Of a stretch of DNA of 64,000 bases, positions 49,044-60,356 are shown in pieces. Where the stretch lies: contig NZ_CP097800.1 in assembly GCF_000612545.2 (NCBI RefSeq), positions 5,716,501 to 5,780,500 of the forward strand, read 5' to 3'. Numbering within the stretch: position 1 is the stretch's first letter; every line of letters begins with the position of its first letter. Below the pieces are notes generated by a model. The model saw only the letters and a list, made by a program, of their open reading frames with translations. It was not told the DNA's origin and searched no databases. Both the position numbers and the translations under genes were made by a program. The stretch is from Streptomyces sp. PCS3-D2 (lineage in GTDB: Bacteria; Actinomycetota; Actinomycetes; Streptomycetales; Streptomycetaceae).

Positions 49044-49080
49044 CGCCCGTCCCCGTCCGCTCAGCCGGCGGGGACGGGCG
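49044..49080. terminator. Bidirectional hairpin, polA/DUF4184
   Basis: A stem of 11-14 bp (49044-49057 with 49067-49080) lies after polA and overlaps the last codons and stop of the convergent gene. Confidence 0.7.
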
Positions 49081-49921
49081 TTCGCGTCTCCTCGGTCGTG
49101 CCCCGCCGGTCGCGGTCGCGGCGCTGCCGCAGGCGTACGAGGATCCCGTAGACCAGCAGGGACACGCACAGGCCGCCACCCGCCCCGAAGCAGACGGTCG
49201 GCACGATGTCGAGGGGCGTACGGATCCGGTCGAAGAAGGTGAAGAAGCGGACCACGCGGAAGGCCACCCCGACCGCGACGCCCGCCCCGATCAGCGCCAG
49301 CGCGCCCCAGCGCTCCGCGCGGCCGAGGACCGGCACGGACGCGGGCGGCGGGGTGGCCGGCAGCCTGCGCAGCGCGGTCGCCGTGAACCACAGCAGCGCA
49401 CTGGCCGCGATCGCCGATGTGCCGTACTGCAGGAAGGTGTAGGGCGGGAAACCGAAGGCGACGGGCTCGCCCAGCCAGGGCAGTGCGTTCGTCCCCCACC
49501 GGCCCGGGTGCGTGAAGCTGTCCCACAGCACGTGCGTGAGCGAACCGGTGACCGCCGACACGTAGAACCAGGCGGCCAGCGCGGGCAGTCGGCGGCGCGC
49601 ACGCCATTCCTCACCCCGCAGGAAGGCGTGCACCCTGCCCTGCCGACGGCCCGGCAGGAGCGCCACGAGCGGCTCGCGCAGCAGCAGCCAGCATCCCGTG
49701 AGGAGCGCGGTGAGGACCGCGTCCAGCGTGAACACCCCGAGCAGCGAGTGCGTGAAGCTCCCGTACGCCATGAAGCCCTCGACGACCGCGTCGGAGAAGT
49801 AGAAGGCGTCCGGCGCGAAGGAGCCGAGGACCATCGCGGAGGCGACGAGGGGCCCCCGTGCACGCCCCGTCCGGCGGACGGCCGGAAGGACGGCAGCCGC
49901 ATGGCTGAGAGTGAACGGCAT
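49061..49921 (-). CDS. DUF4184 membrane protein
   Basis: A 286-residue membrane protein with about six hydrophobic segments. MPFTLSHAAAVLP is the DUF4184 start, and conserved His/Asp residues in GSFAPDAFYFSD and TGSLTHVLWDSFTHPG suggest a metal-binding site at the membrane. Some relatives are annotated as metal-dependent hydrolases, without biochemical proof. GAAGAGG precedes ATG 49921. Confidence 0.87.
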   Translation of the reverse strand: MPFTLSHAAAVLPAVRRTGRARGPLVASAMVLGSFAPDAFYFSDAVVEGFMAYGSFTHSLLGVFTLDAVLTALLTGCWLLLREPLVALLPGRRQGRVHAFLRGEEWRARRRLPALAAWFYVSAVTGSLTHVLWDSFTHPGRWGTNALPWLGEPVAFGFPPYTFLQYGTSAIAASALLWFTATALRRLPATPPPASVPVLGRAERWGALALIGAGVAVGVAFRVVRFFTFFDRIRTPLDIVPTVCFGAGGGLCVSLLVYGILVRLRQRRDRDRRGTTEETRTPVPAG

Positions 49922-50104
49922 GGCACCTCTTCGGGACGTTGCTGTGGTCGTTCCACACTTCGGGCCAATGCTCCCGAAGGGTGCCGACATTATGCGTGAG
50001 CTGCCCGAGGACGTGGGGATCCGGTGAAATCCGGCCCGTGGTGCGTGCCGGTTGCAGGGAGTTGACGTAGGGTCACGCGGACGTCGAGGGGGAGGGGTCC
50101 GGCC

Positions 50105-51418
<1,314 letters not shown>

Positions 51419-51585
51419 CGGCGCCCCGCGGCTCGCCGTCGACGGTCGCCGCCCGCCACCTCGCGGGCGCGCGGTCCGGCGTGTCCGCCCGCCGCGGTGG
51501 ACCGTCGACCTGACGGTTCTCATCTCGCCCCCGCGTTGCTACGGTGCCCTATCTCTGACACCTCATCAGATTCCGGAGCCCCGGC

Positions 51586-51726
51586 ATGCGCGCACTCGCC
51601 GCCGCCGCCATCGGCCTCGCGGCCGCGCTGGCCCTCGTCCTCGCCGTCACGGCCTTCGGGGTGCCCGAAGGCGAGACCTCGCCCAAGCCGCTGCTCACCA
51701 CCGCGCCCCCCGCGCCCGGAAAGTAG
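51586..51726 (+). CDS. Small membrane protein, SPW_0924 type
   Basis: A 46-residue peptide starting with a hydrophobic helix (LAAAAIGLAAALALVLAVTAF) and ending in a Pro-rich tail TTAPPAPGK. It matches the short SPW_0924-type proteins found next to DUF3068 genes in Streptomyces. GGAG lies about 9 nt before ATG 51586. The stop is 14 bases before the DUF3068 start. Function unknown. Confidence 0.75.
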   Translation: MRALAAAAIGLAAALALVLAVTAFGVPEGETSPKPLLTTAPPAPGK

Positions 51727-51740
51727 AGGAGGGCCCGGCC

Positions 51741-52736
51741 GTGCGACGCCGAGCGAGCCTTGTCCTGCTGGCCCTGGCCGTGTTCTGCGCAGCGCTCGCG
51801 CCGCTGCTGCGCTGGTACGCGTACCCGCGACTGGCGAAGATCCCGCCGAACCAGTACCAGGAGATGGTCCTGGAGGCGAGGGACGCCACCCTCCTCGACT
51901 ACGCCGGCGGCATGCAGCCCAAGAAGGTCGACAAGGTCACGATCGTGCAGACCCTCAAGGGCAACGTGGAGGCCTCCAGGGAGATCGAGGCCGACACGGG
52001 CAAGGACGTCGTCGTCTGGGACACGCTGTCCCACATCATCGGCCCGGACGGAAGCATGGTCTCCCAGATCCCCGAGCGCTACATCTTCGACGCGCACACC
52101 CAGGACCCGGTGCACGCCACCGGGGAGATGGTCGACGGCGATCCGGTCAGGCGCCAGGGCATCGAGTTCAAGTGGCCCTTCTTCACCGAACCGCGCGACT
52201 ACCTCTATTTCGACGCCCAGACCCGCACCTCCTCGCCGATCCACTACGTCGGACCGCGCCGCTTCAAGGGCATGGACGTCTACTACTTCGAGCAGACCAT
52301 CCCCTGGACCAAGGTGGCCATGCCGAAGAAGATGCCGATCGAGGGCATCGACCCGGCGACGATCGAGGCGGCCACCGGTACCACCCTCTGGTACACCGCC
52401 ACCGTGCGCTTCTGGGTCGACCCGGTGACCGGGGCGCCCGTCAACGCCGAACAGGACATCCAGCAGGAGATGCGCGGCGGCATCGCCTCGGGAGGACCCG
52501 ACGGCAGGCTCACCGCCTTCGCCGGGCACGTCACCCTGCGCGAGGACTACTCCGACCACACGGTCGACCTGGTCAAGGCGAACCGGGCGAAGGTCCTCGC
52601 CCTGCACACCTACGCCCCGGCCGGCCTGGCCGCCGGAGGCCTCGCCCTGCTCGGGCTGGCCCTGCTGCTGGAGGCCCGCGGCCGCCGCGTGCGGGACGCG
52701 CGCGCCCCGCAGGACGCGGACGGGGTCAGCGCCTGA
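51741..52736 (+). CDS. DUF3068 (PorA-family) membrane protein
   Basis: A 331-residue protein with one helix near the N terminus (LVLLALAVFCAALAPLL) and one near the C terminus (GLAAGGLALLGLALLLEA). The central extracellular region with FDAHTQDPVH and YYFEQTIPW matches DUF3068, sometimes called PorA-family. The start is GTG 51741 with GAGGAG a few bases before it. The end overlaps the convergent hrpB by 11 bases. The role is unknown, probably at the cell surface. Confidence 0.85.
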   Translation: MRRRASLVLLALAVFCAALAPLLRWYAYPRLAKIPPNQYQEMVLEARDATLLDYAGGMQPKKVDKVTIVQTLKGNVEASREIEADTGKDVVVWDTLSHIIGPDGSMVSQIPERYIFDAHTQDPVHATGEMVDGDPVRRQGIEFKWPFFTEPRDYLYFDAQTRTSSPIHYVGPRRFKGMDVYYFEQTIPWTKVAMPKKMPIEGIDPATIEAATGTTLWYTATVRFWVDPVTGAPVNAEQDIQQEMRGGIASGGPDGRLTAFAGHVTLREDYSDHTVDLVKANRAKVLALHTYAPAGLAAGGLALLGLALLLEARGRRVRDARAPQDADGVSA

Positions 52737-55245
52737 GCCGGGCGTTGGTGTGGCGGGTGGGCTCAGCCGTGGCCGGGTCCTCCGGCCAGGGATGTTTGGG
52801 GTAGCGGCCGCGCAGCTCCGCACGGACGGCGCGGTAGCCGCCCTGCCAGAAGGAGGCCAGGTCGGAGGTGACGGCCGCCGGGCGCCCGGCCGGCGACAGC
52901 AGGTGGACGAGTACGGGCACCCCCGCCACCCGGGGAGTCTCCGCCAGCCCGAACAGCTCCTGGAGCTTCACCGCCAGTACGGGCTGCTCGGGCGCGTAGT
53001 CGACGCGGATCCGGGATCCGCTGGGCACCTCGATCCGCTCGGGCGCCAGTTCGTCCAGCCGGACCGCCTCGCCGGTGGCCCACGGCAGCAGCCGGTTCAG
53101 GGCCTGCCCGGCGTCGATCCGGGCCAGGTCCGCGCGCCGCCTGGCCCGGGACAGCTCGGGCTCCAGCCAGTCGTCGGCCCGCTCCAGCAGCGCGGCGACG
53201 CCGGACACGTCGGGCCACGGGGCGCCGAGCGTCCGGTGCAGGAAGCCGAGGCGGTCCCGCAGTGCCCGCGCGTCCTGCGACCAGCGCAGCAGGTCCAGCC
53301 CCTCCGTGCGCAGCCCGTCGAGCAGGGCGGCCCGCACGAGCGCCGGGGCGGGGGCGCGCAGGGGCCGCACGGCCAGTTCGATCGCCCCGAGCCGGTGCGC
53401 TTCGCGGGCGACCACGTCCCCGCCCTCCCAGCGCACCTCCTCGGCGTCGGTGCGCAGGTGTGCTGCGGCGGCCAGGGCGGTGTCCTCGTCGATGACCGCC
53501 GCCAGCCCGATCCGCGCCGAGGCGGAGTGCGCGGGTCGGTCCGCGACGGCGACCGCCAGCCAGGGCGCCTGCCGCAGCGACGACCCGTCGCCGAGCCCGG
53601 CCCCGGTCCCGGAGGCCATCAGGAAGGCCCCCTCGCCCCTGGCCTTCGCCACCCGCTCGGGGAACGCGAGGGCGGCGACGAGGCCGGCGGCGGCATCGTC
53701 CGGGACGTCGCGCCCGAGCGGGCTGCCGGGCGCGGTCCCGGCGGCGGGGTCCGCGGCACGCTCCAGGCGGCGGGCTTCCGCACGCCAGCGGGCGGCGTAG
53801 GCATCGCCGCCCGCACGGGCCCGACGCAGGGCCGCGGCCAGGTCGTCCCCGTACTCGCGCGGCGGCTCCTCGCTCAGCAGTGCCACCAGCCCCGCCGCCC
53901 GGTGGGCGCCGAGCGCGGTGCTGCCGTCCAGCAGCGCCCGTGCCAGCCGCGGGTGCAGCCCGAGCCGGGCCATCCGCTGCCCGCGCGCGCTCGGCCGCCC
54001 GGCGGCGTCCACCGCCCCGACGGCCACGAGCACCTCCCGCGCCGCTGCCATCGCCCCGGCCGGCGGCGCGTCCAGCAGCGACAGCCCCGACGCGTCCGGG
54101 TCGCCCCAGCAGGCCGCTTGCAGGGCGAACTGCGCCAGGTCGGCGACGCGTATCTCCGGCGCAGGGAACGCCGGCAGCCGGCCGTCCTCCGCCTCCGTCC
54201 AGCAGCGGTACACCACGCCCGGCGCCTCACGCCCGGCCCGGCCCGCCCGCTGGCGCCCGGCCGCGCGGGAGGCCCGCACGGTCGCCAGCGCGCCCAGGCC
54301 GCGGGCATGGTCCACCCGGGGTTCGCGGGCCAGCCCGGAATCGACCACCACGCGCACCCCGGGGACGGTCAGGCTCGACTCCGCCACCGCCGTCGCGAGG
54401 ATCACCCGGCGGTGGTCCGAGGCCGTCAGCGCCGCGTCCTGCACGGTCGCCGGGGCCCGGCCGTGGACCTGGAGCACCTCGGCGTCCACGCCGCCCAGCA
54501 GGCCCGCCACCCGTGCGATCTCACCGACGCCGGGCAGGAAGCACAGCACGTCACCCGAACGCTCCGCCAGCGCCCGGCGCACCACCGAGGCCACGTGCGC
54601 CAGCTGCGCCGGGTCCACCCGCATCCCGTGCGGGGGCCGCACCGGCCGGGCCGGGGGAGCCCAGACGGTCTCCACCGGGTACGCCACCCCCGCGGCCTCG
54701 ACCACCGGCGCGTCCCCGAGCAGCCGGGCCCAGCCGGCGGAGTCGGTCGTCGCGGAAGCCGCCACCAGATGCAACTCCGGCCGCAAGGTCTGCCGTACGT
54801 CGAGGAGGAACGCGGCGACCGTGTCCGCGTCCAGGTGTCGCTCGTGGCACTCGTCCAGGACGACCACGTCCACGCCGGCCAGTTCCTGGTCGCGCTGGAG
54901 CCGCTGGAGCAGCACTCCGGTGGTCACCACCTCCACGAGCGTGCCGGGGCCGGCCACGCGCTCGCCGCGGACCGTGAAGCCGACCGATTCGCCGGTCCGC
55001 TCGCCCAGCAGCCAGGCCATCCGGCGCGCCGCCGCCCGGGCGGCGATCCGCCGCGGCTCGGCCACCACCACCCGGCGCCGCGGCCCGCCGTCCACCAGGC
55101 CCGCGAGCACCAGCGGCACCAGCGTCGTCTTGCCCGTCCCGGGCGGCGCGCACAGCACCGCGGTGCCGTGCGCGCCGAGCGCGCGGACGAGTCCGGGCAG
55201 GGCCCCCCGTACGGGAAGGGCGTCGAGGGCGGCCTGGCGGATCAA
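52726..55245 (-). CDS. hrpB: ATP-dependent helicase HrpB
   Basis: An 839-residue DExH helicase. Walker A APPGTGKTT near residue 33, DECHERHLD near residue 130, SATTDS near residue 165, TAVAESSLTVPGV near residue 285 and motif VI QRAGRAGREAPG near residue 335 identify the DEAH/RHA group; the winged helix, ratchet and C-terminal HrpB_C domain (ending YPKHPWPEDP) are present. Its RNA target is unknown in actinobacteria. The start is TTG 55245, four bases after the methyltransferase stop, so the two are probably co-transcribed. Confidence 0.93.
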   Translation of the reverse strand: MIRQAALDALPVRGALPGLVRALGAHGTAVLCAPPGTGKTTLVPLVLAGLVDGGPRRRVVVAEPRRIAARAAARRMAWLLGERTGESVGFTVRGERVAGPGTLVEVVTTGVLLQRLQRDQELAGVDVVVLDECHERHLDADTVAAFLLDVRQTLRPELHLVAASATTDSAGWARLLGDAPVVEAAGVAYPVETVWAPPARPVRPPHGMRVDPAQLAHVASVVRRALAERSGDVLCFLPGVGEIARVAGLLGGVDAEVLQVHGRAPATVQDAALTASDHRRVILATAVAESSLTVPGVRVVVDSGLAREPRVDHARGLGALATVRASRAAGRQRAGRAGREAPGVVYRCWTEAEDGRLPAFPAPEIRVADLAQFALQAACWGDPDASGLSLLDAPPAGAMAAAREVLVAVGAVDAAGRPSARGQRMARLGLHPRLARALLDGSTALGAHRAAGLVALLSEEPPREYGDDLAAALRRARAGGDAYAARWRAEARRLERAADPAAGTAPGSPLGRDVPDDAAAGLVAALAFPERVAKARGEGAFLMASGTGAGLGDGSSLRQAPWLAVAVADRPAHSASARIGLAAVIDEDTALAAAAHLRTDAEEVRWEGGDVVAREAHRLGAIELAVRPLRAPAPALVRAALLDGLRTEGLDLLRWSQDARALRDRLGFLHRTLGAPWPDVSGVAALLERADDWLEPELSRARRRADLARIDAGQALNRLLPWATGEAVRLDELAPERIEVPSGSRIRVDYAPEQPVLAVKLQELFGLAETPRVAGVPVLVHLLSPAGRPAAVTSDLASFWQGGYRAVRAELRGRYPKHPWPEDPATAEPTRHTNARLRR

Positions 55246-55249
55246 GGCG

Positions 55250-56098
55250 TCAGGCCCTCTCGCAGACGAAGATCGCGGTGCCGGGGATCAGGTTGCCGCG
55301 CAGCGGGGACCAACCGCCCCACTCCTGGCCGTTCCACTCGGGCCACTCGGGCTCGACGAGGTCGAGGAGGCGGAAGCCGCCCGCCACCACGTCGCGGACG
55401 CGGTCGCCGAGGGTGCGGTGGTGCTCCACGTAGACCGCGCGGCCCCGCTCGTCCTGCTCGACGTAGGGGGTCCGGTCGAAGTAGGAGGCGGAGACGGTCA
55501 GGCCCTCGGGGCCGGGCTCGTCGGGGAAGGCCCAGCGGACGGGGTGGGTCACCGAGAAGACCCAGCGGCCCCCGGGGCGCAGGACGCGGTGGACCTCCCG
55601 CATGACGTTCACCGGGTCGGCGACGAAGGGGACGGCTCCGTAGGCGGAGCAGGCGAGGTCGAAGGAGCCGTCGCGGAAGGGGAGCCGGCCGGCGTCGGCC
55701 TCGACCAGCGGGATGTCGTCGCCGATGCGCAGCGCGTGCTGGAGCTGGCGGTGGGAGAGGTCGAGGGCCACCGGGCGGGCGCCCTGGGCGGCCAGCCAGC
55801 GGGAGCACTGGGCGGCGCCGGCGCCGATCTCCAGTACGTCCTTGTCCTTGAGGGAGGCGGCGGGGCCCAGCAGGGCGGCGTCCGCCTCGTCGAGGCCCTC
55901 GGGCCCCCACACGAAGCGGTCGTCGCCGAGGAACGCGCCGTGCTCGCTCTGGTACTCGTCGGCGTTGCGGTCCCACCAGCCGCGGCTCGCGCGGCTGCTC
56001 TCCGCTTCCCCGGCGTCACGGCGCGTGGCCTCTGCGTCGTCCGCGGAGGCCGGATCGGCCGCGTACGCGTCTTCGAGGGTGTCGTCCTCTTGGTTCAT
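55250..56098 (-). CDS. Class I SAM-dependent methyltransferase
   Basis: A 282-residue methyltransferase with an acidic N terminus (residues 1-35). The SAM motif is VLEIGAGAAQCSRWL near residue 89 and motif post-I is PVALDLSHRQL; DLACSAYGAVPFV and RVLRPGGRWVFSVTHP follow. WWDRNADEYQSEHG near residue 41 is typical of this Streptomyces family. The substrate is unknown. It is divergent from rpsA across 349 bases. Confidence 0.88.
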   Translation of the reverse strand: MNQEDDTLEDAYAADPASADDAEATRRDAGEAESSRASRGWWDRNADEYQSEHGAFLGDDRFVWGPEGLDEADAALLGPAASLKDKDVLEIGAGAAQCSRWLAAQGARPVALDLSHRQLQHALRIGDDIPLVEADAGRLPFRDGSFDLACSAYGAVPFVADPVNVMREVHRVLRPGGRWVFSVTHPVRWAFPDEPGPEGLTVSASYFDRTPYVEQDERGRAVYVEHHRTLGDRVRDVVAGGFRLLDLVEPEWPEWNGQEWGGWSPLRGNLIPGTAIFVCERA

Positions 56099-56447
56099 GG
56101 GGCCCGCCGTCGTAGTCTGCGAATGTCTTGGGACGCGGCAGGGAGCGCCATCAGCGCGCGCCCGCCCGTGAATTGTGCCGGTTGTGCGGTGATCCGCCCG
56201 GGGTGTGGGCCTTCGCGCATTGACCCTGTCCGGCAGCCCCCGTATGCTACAAGTTGCGCTGCGAGCCTGTGCTCCTCAGACCTAGCAGGCTGCGCTTGCA
56301 TCTGTTGATGTCCCCTCGGTTTTCGAGGCCTCCCGCCTGTGCGGATCGGGCTTCCGTGGCTGTCCGGCTTCTTCGGCAGATGCCGATAAGGGCTCCCGGC
56401 GTAGCAGTACCTACGACTTTCTGTCCGTAACCGGAGCCCTTTCCCAC
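56099..56447. other. Divergent regulatory gap with long rpsA leader
   Basis: No gene. It holds the rpsA promoter (56220-56248) and a leader of about 190 nt up to ATG 56448, in keeping with S1 autoregulation of its own message. No riboswitch motif is recognised. Confidence 0.65.
56220..56248 (+). promoter_or_regulatory. rpsA promoter
   Basis: TTGACC (56220-56225) and TATGCT (56243-56248) are exactly 17 nt apart, an excellent housekeeping-sigma match. The start would be near 56255. Confidence 0.8.
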
Positions 56448-57956
56448 ATGACGAGCAGCACCGAGACCACCTCTACCACTCCGCAGGTAGCGGTCAACGA
56501 CATCGGTAACGAGGAAGCCTTCCTCGCCGCGATCGACGAGACGATCAAGTACTTCAACGACGGCGACATCGTCGACGGCGTCATCGTGAAGGTCGACCGG
56601 GACGAGGTCCTGCTCGACATCGGTTACAAGACGGAAGGCGTGATCCCGAGCCGCGAGCTCTCGATCAAGCACGACGTCGACCCGAACGAGGTCGTCAAGG
56701 TCGGCGACGAGATCGAGGCCCTGGTTCTCCAGAAGGAGGACAAGGAAGGCCGTCTGATCCTGTCCAAGAAGCGCGCTCAGTACGAGCGTGCCTGGGGCAC
56801 GATCGAGAAGATCAAGGAAGAGGACGGCATCGTCACCGGTACCGTCATCGAGGTCGTCAAGGGTGGTCTCATCCTCGACATCGGCCTCCGCGGCTTCCTC
56901 CCGGCCTCCCTGGTCGAGATGCGCCGTGTCCGCGACCTCCAGCCCTACGTGGGCAAGGAGCTCGAGGCGAAGATCATCGAGCTGGACAAGAACCGCAACA
57001 ACGTGGTCCTGTCCCGCCGCGCCTGGCTGGAGCAGACCCAGTCCGAGGTTCGCCAGACGTTCCTCACCACCCTGCAGAAGGGCCAGGTCCGCTCCGGCGT
57101 CGTGTCCTCGATCGTCAACTTCGGTGCCTTCGTGGACCTGGGTGGCGTCGACGGTCTCGTTCACGTCTCCGAGCTGTCCTGGAAGCACATCGACCACCCG
57201 TCCGAGGTTGTCGAGGTCGGCCAGGAAGTCACCGTCGAGGTCCTCGACGTCGACATGGACCGCGAGCGTGTCTCCCTGTCGCTGAAGGCGACGCAGGAGG
57301 ACCCGTGGCAGCAGTTCGCCCGTACGCACCAGATCGGTCAGGTCGTCCCGGGTAAGGTCACCAAGCTGGTTCCGTTCGGTGCGTTCGTCCGCGTGGACGA
57401 GGGCATCGAGGGTCTGGTCCACATCTCCGAGCTGGCCGAGCGCCACGTGGAGATCCCGGAGCAGGTCGTCCAGGTCAACGACGAGATCTTCGTCAAGGTC
57501 ATCGACATCGACCTGGAGCGTCGCCGGATCTCGCTGTCCCTGAAGCAGGCCAACGAGTCCTTCGGTGCCGACCCGGCGTCGGTCGAGTTCGACCCGACCC
57601 TGTACGGCATGGCCGCGTCCTACGACGACCAGGGCAACTACATCTACCCCGAGGGCTTCGACCCCGAGACCAACGACTGGCTCGAGGGCTACGAGAAGCA
57701 GCGCGAGGCCTGGGAGACCCAGTACGCCGAGGCGCAGGCTCGCTTCGAGCAGCACCAGGCGCAGGTCATCAAGAGCCGCGAGGCCGACGAGGCCGCTGCC
57801 GCCGAGGGCGCTGCCGCCCCGGCCGCCGGTGGCAACGCCGGTGCGGGCATCTCGGGTGGTTCCTACTCCTCGGAGTCGGACGAGACCTCCGGCGCCCTGG
57901 CGTCGGACGAGGCCCTGGCCGCGCTCCGCGAGAAGCTGGCCGGCGGCCAGAGCTGA
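56448..57956 (+). CDS. rpsA: 30S ribosomal protein S1
   Basis: A 502-residue protein with four S1 RNA-binding repeats (about residues 40-110, 125-190, 210-280, 295-365), each with a GxVxxVxxxGxFVxL-type core such as VVSSIVNFGAFVDLGGVDGLVHVSEL. The last 120 residues are acidic and Ala/Gly-rich. It helps mRNAs bind the 30S subunit and is typical in length for Streptomyces. Codon use is strongly biased to C-ending codons, as in highly expressed genes. A UUCG-loop terminator follows. Confidence 0.98.
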   Translation: MTSSTETTSTTPQVAVNDIGNEEAFLAAIDETIKYFNDGDIVDGVIVKVDRDEVLLDIGYKTEGVIPSRELSIKHDVDPNEVVKVGDEIEALVLQKEDKEGRLILSKKRAQYERAWGTIEKIKEEDGIVTGTVIEVVKGGLILDIGLRGFLPASLVEMRRVRDLQPYVGKELEAKIIELDKNRNNVVLSRRAWLEQTQSEVRQTFLTTLQKGQVRSGVVSSIVNFGAFVDLGGVDGLVHVSELSWKHIDHPSEVVEVGQEVTVEVLDVDMDRERVSLSLKATQEDPWQQFARTHQIGQVVPGKVTKLVPFGAFVRVDEGIEGLVHISELAERHVEIPEQVVQVNDEIFVKVIDIDLERRRISLSLKQANESFGADPASVEFDPTLYGMAASYDDQGNYIYPEGFDPETNDWLEGYEKQREAWETQYAEAQARFEQHQAQVIKSREADEAAAAEGAAAPAAGGNAGAGISGGSYSSESDETSGALASDEALAALREKLAGGQS

Positions 57957-58005
57957 TCGCAGCGCGCATCGCACCTCGGTGTGAGCAGAGCTGACCCAGT
58001 ACGCC

Positions 58006-58041
58006 GGTGAGGCCCGTCCCCTTCGGGGGGCGGGCCTCACC
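58006..58041 (+). terminator. Terminator of rpsA
   Basis: A 16-bp stem with one G-U pair (58006-58021 with 58026-58041) is closed by a UUCG tetraloop, 50 bases after the stop. Confidence 0.88.
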
Positions 58042-58176
58042 GCGTTCCCGGCGGGATCCCTGCGGTGGCGGTGGCCCGTGTGATCCATTCCGTTCCTGTG
58101 AAGGGGCCCGGCCGGGGAATGGCCGCGCAGCCTCGGACGTTCTTGGCAGAGAACGAGACGAGGAGGAGTGGTGGCG

Positions 58177-59115
58177 GTGCTTGATCCACAGGGCTTGTAC
58201 GAATGGGATGCCAAGGGTCTGGCGGTGGCCGACCTGGCGGTCGCCCAGGACTCGGCCGGGCTGGTCATGCTGTACCACTTCGAGGGGTACATCGACGCGG
58301 GAGAGGCCGGCGAGCAGATCGTCGACCGGCTCCTGGACACCCTGCCCCACCAGGTGGTGGCACGCTTCGACGCGGACCGGCTCGTGGACTACCGGGCGCG
58401 CCGCCCGCTGCTGACCTTCCAGCGTGACCACTGGGCGGAGTTCGAGGAGCCGCGGCTGGAGGTCCGGCTGGTCCAGGACGCCACCGGGGCGCCGTTCCTG
58501 CTGCTGTCCGGCCCGGAGCCGGACGTGGAGTGGGAGCGCTTCGCCGTCGCCGTCCGGCAGATCGTCGAGCGTCTCGGGGTCCGTCTCTCGGTCAACTTCC
58601 ACGGCATCCCGATGGGCGTCCCGCACACCCGGCCCGTCGGCATCACCCCGCACGGGAACCGGACCGACCTCATGCCCGGCCACCGCAGCCCCTTCGACGA
58701 GGCCCAGGTGCCCGGCAGTGCCGAATCGCTGGTGGAGTTCCGTCTGTCCCAGGCCGGGCACGATGTCCTCGGCGTCGCCGCACACGTGCCGCACTACGTG
58801 GCGCGCTCCCCGTACCCGGACGCCGCGCTGACGGTGCTGGAGGCCATCACGGCGGCGACCGGACTGGTGCTGCCGGCCGTGGCGCACGCCCTGCGGACCG
58901 AGGCACACCGCACGCAGACCGAGATCGACCGGCAGATCCGCGAGGGCGACGAGGAGCTGGTCGGCCTGGTGCAGGGGCTGGAGCACCAGTACGACGCCGC
59001 CGCCGGGGCCCAGACCCGGGGCAACATGATCGCCGAGCCGGCGGAGCTGCCGTCGGCTGACGAGATCGGCCGCGAGTTCGAGCGGTTCCTGGCGGAGCGC
59101 GAGGGTGAGGGCTGA
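58177..59115 (+). CDS. PAC2-family protein
   Basis: A 312-residue protein of the PAC2/proteasome-assembly-chaperone-like family (COG2047/DUF75). [26 protein letters not shown] near residue 30 and [19 protein letters not shown] near residue 150 are characteristic. Bacterial members have no proven function. GTG 58177 ([10 protein letters not shown]) is chosen because AGGAGGAG lies 8 nt upstream; in-frame GTGs at 58168 and 58171 overlap that site. The gene is cytoplasmic and single between rpsA and coaE. Confidence 0.88.
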   Translation: MLDPQGLYEWDAKGLAVADLAVAQDSAGLVMLYHFEGYIDAGEAGEQIVDRLLDTLPHQVVARFDADRLVDYRARRPLLTFQRDHWAEFEEPRLEVRLVQDATGAPFLLLSGPEPDVEWERFAVAVRQIVERLGVRLSVNFHGIPMGVPHTRPVGITPHGNRTDLMPGHRSPFDEAQVPGSAESLVEFRLSQAGHDVLGVAAHVPHYVARSPYPDAALTVLEAITAATGLVLPAVAHALRTEAHRTQTEIDRQIREGDEELVGLVQGLEHQYDAAAGAQTRGNMIAEPAELPSADEIGREFERFLAEREGEG

Positions 59116-59170
59116 ACCCGCCGTCCCCGGGTCCTCCGCCCCGCGGCTCCCGCACGGCTGTACGGGGGCC

Positions 59171-59176
59171 TAAGCT
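59171..59176 (+). promoter_or_regulatory. -10-like element of coaE
   Basis: TAAGCT ends 7 nt before ATG 59184, with no ribosome-binding site. Confidence 0.4.
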
Positions 59177-59183
59177 GCGGGTC

Positions 59184-59807
59184 ATGCTGAAAGTGGGCCT
59201 GACGGGCGGAATCGGTGCCGGCAAGAGCGAGGTCTCGCGGCTGCTGGCGGGGTACGGGGCGGTCGTCGTCGACGCCGATCGGATCGCGCGCGAGGTGGTG
59301 GAGCCCGGTACGCCCGGGCTCGCGGCGATCGTGGCGGCCTTCGGGCGGGAGGTGCTGACCCCCGAGGGCACGCTGGACCGGCCCGGGCTGGGATCCATCG
59401 TGTTCGCGGACGAGGACAAGCTCCGGACGCTCAACGCGATCGTGCATCCGCTGGTCGGCGCCCGGTCCGCCGAACTGGAAGCCGCCGCGGGCCCCGACGC
59501 CATCGTCGTCCACGACGTGCCGCTGCTCACCGAGAATGGCCTCGCACCCCTCTACGACCTGGTGGTCGTGGTGGACGCGGCCCCGTCGACGCAGCTGGCC
59601 CGGCTGACCGGGCTGCGCGCCATGGCCGAGGAGGAGGCCAGGGCCCGAATGGCCGCGCAGGCCACGCGCGAGGAGCGCCTCGCGGTGGCCACCCTCGTGA
59701 TCGACAACGACGGGCCGCTGGACGCGCTGGAGCCGCAGGTGCGCAGGGTGTGGAAGGAGCTCACGGAGCGGGCCTCGGGCCGAGCCCCGGGCGCTGGGAC
59801 TGCTTGA
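59184..59807 (+). CDS. coaE: Dephospho-CoA kinase
   Basis: A 207-residue kinase for the last step of coenzyme A synthesis. The P-loop [16 protein letters not shown] is near residue 7, [13 protein letters not shown] near residue 32 binds substrate, and the lid region [22 protein letters not shown] follows near residue 110. Length and start match the family. It appears leaderless. Confidence 0.96.
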   Translation: MLKVGLTGGIGAGKSEVSRLLAGYGAVVVDADRIAREVVEPGTPGLAAIVAAFGREVLTPEGTLDRPGLGSIVFADEDKLRTLNAIVHPLVGARSAELEAAAGPDAIVVHDVPLLTENGLAPLYDLVVVVDAAPSTQLARLTGLRAMAEEEARARMAAQATREERLAVATLVIDNDGPLDALEPQVRRVWKELTERASGRAPGAGTA

Positions 59808-59873
59808 CGTGTGCATGGAATAGCGGGCGGGGTGGGGGCGTTGAAGGCTCCGGCAGAGGGAAGGATCCATACC

Positions 59874-60269
59874 GTGTCCGAGACCGCGCGTCCCACACCG
59901 TCCAGCCCGGAAACACACGTCATCGACTTCCGGGCGGCCGAGCAGCTGCTCGCCGCACGCGACCCGCGCGGCGCGGTCAAGCTGCTCGACTCGGTCGTGG
60001 CCGCCCACCCGGAGAACACGGCGGCCCGCCTGCTGCGCGCCCGGGCCTTCTTCGCCGCCGCCCAACTACGCCCGGCCGAGCTGGAGTTCGAGCTCGTGCT
60101 GGAGCGCGAGCCGGACAACGCCTTCGCCCACTTCGCGCTGGCCCGCACGCACGAGCGAGCGGGGCGGCCCGAGCAGGCGCGCAAGCACTTCCGGCTGGCC
60201 GCGGCCCTCGACCCGCAGCCGGAATACCTGGCGGCGGCCCGCTTCGAGGAGCAGGCCGGACCGGCCTGA
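59874..60269 (+). CDS. Tetratricopeptide repeat protein
   Basis: A 131-residue protein with three TPR units (about residues 25-58, 59-92 and 93-126), for example AAEQLLAARDPRGAVKLLDSVVAAHPEN and HFALARTHERAGRPEQARKHFRLAAAL. Such proteins mediate protein contacts. GTG 59874 gives the conserved length and is preceded by AAGGAT; the longer frame from 59811 adds only residues that are not conserved. The partner is unknown. Confidence 0.82.
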   Translation: MSETARPTPSSPETHVIDFRAAEQLLAARDPRGAVKLLDSVVAAHPENTAARLLRARAFFAAAQLRPAELEFELVLEREPDNAFAHFALARTHERAGRPEQARKHFRLAAALDPQPEYLAAARFEEQAGPA

Positions 60270-60356
60270 TCCGGCCGAGCTGCCTGATCCGGCCGGTGCC
60301 GTGCGCCGGCCGTGGCGCCGCGCGGCCGGTCCGCCCGGTTCAGGATGCCCGCCGGG

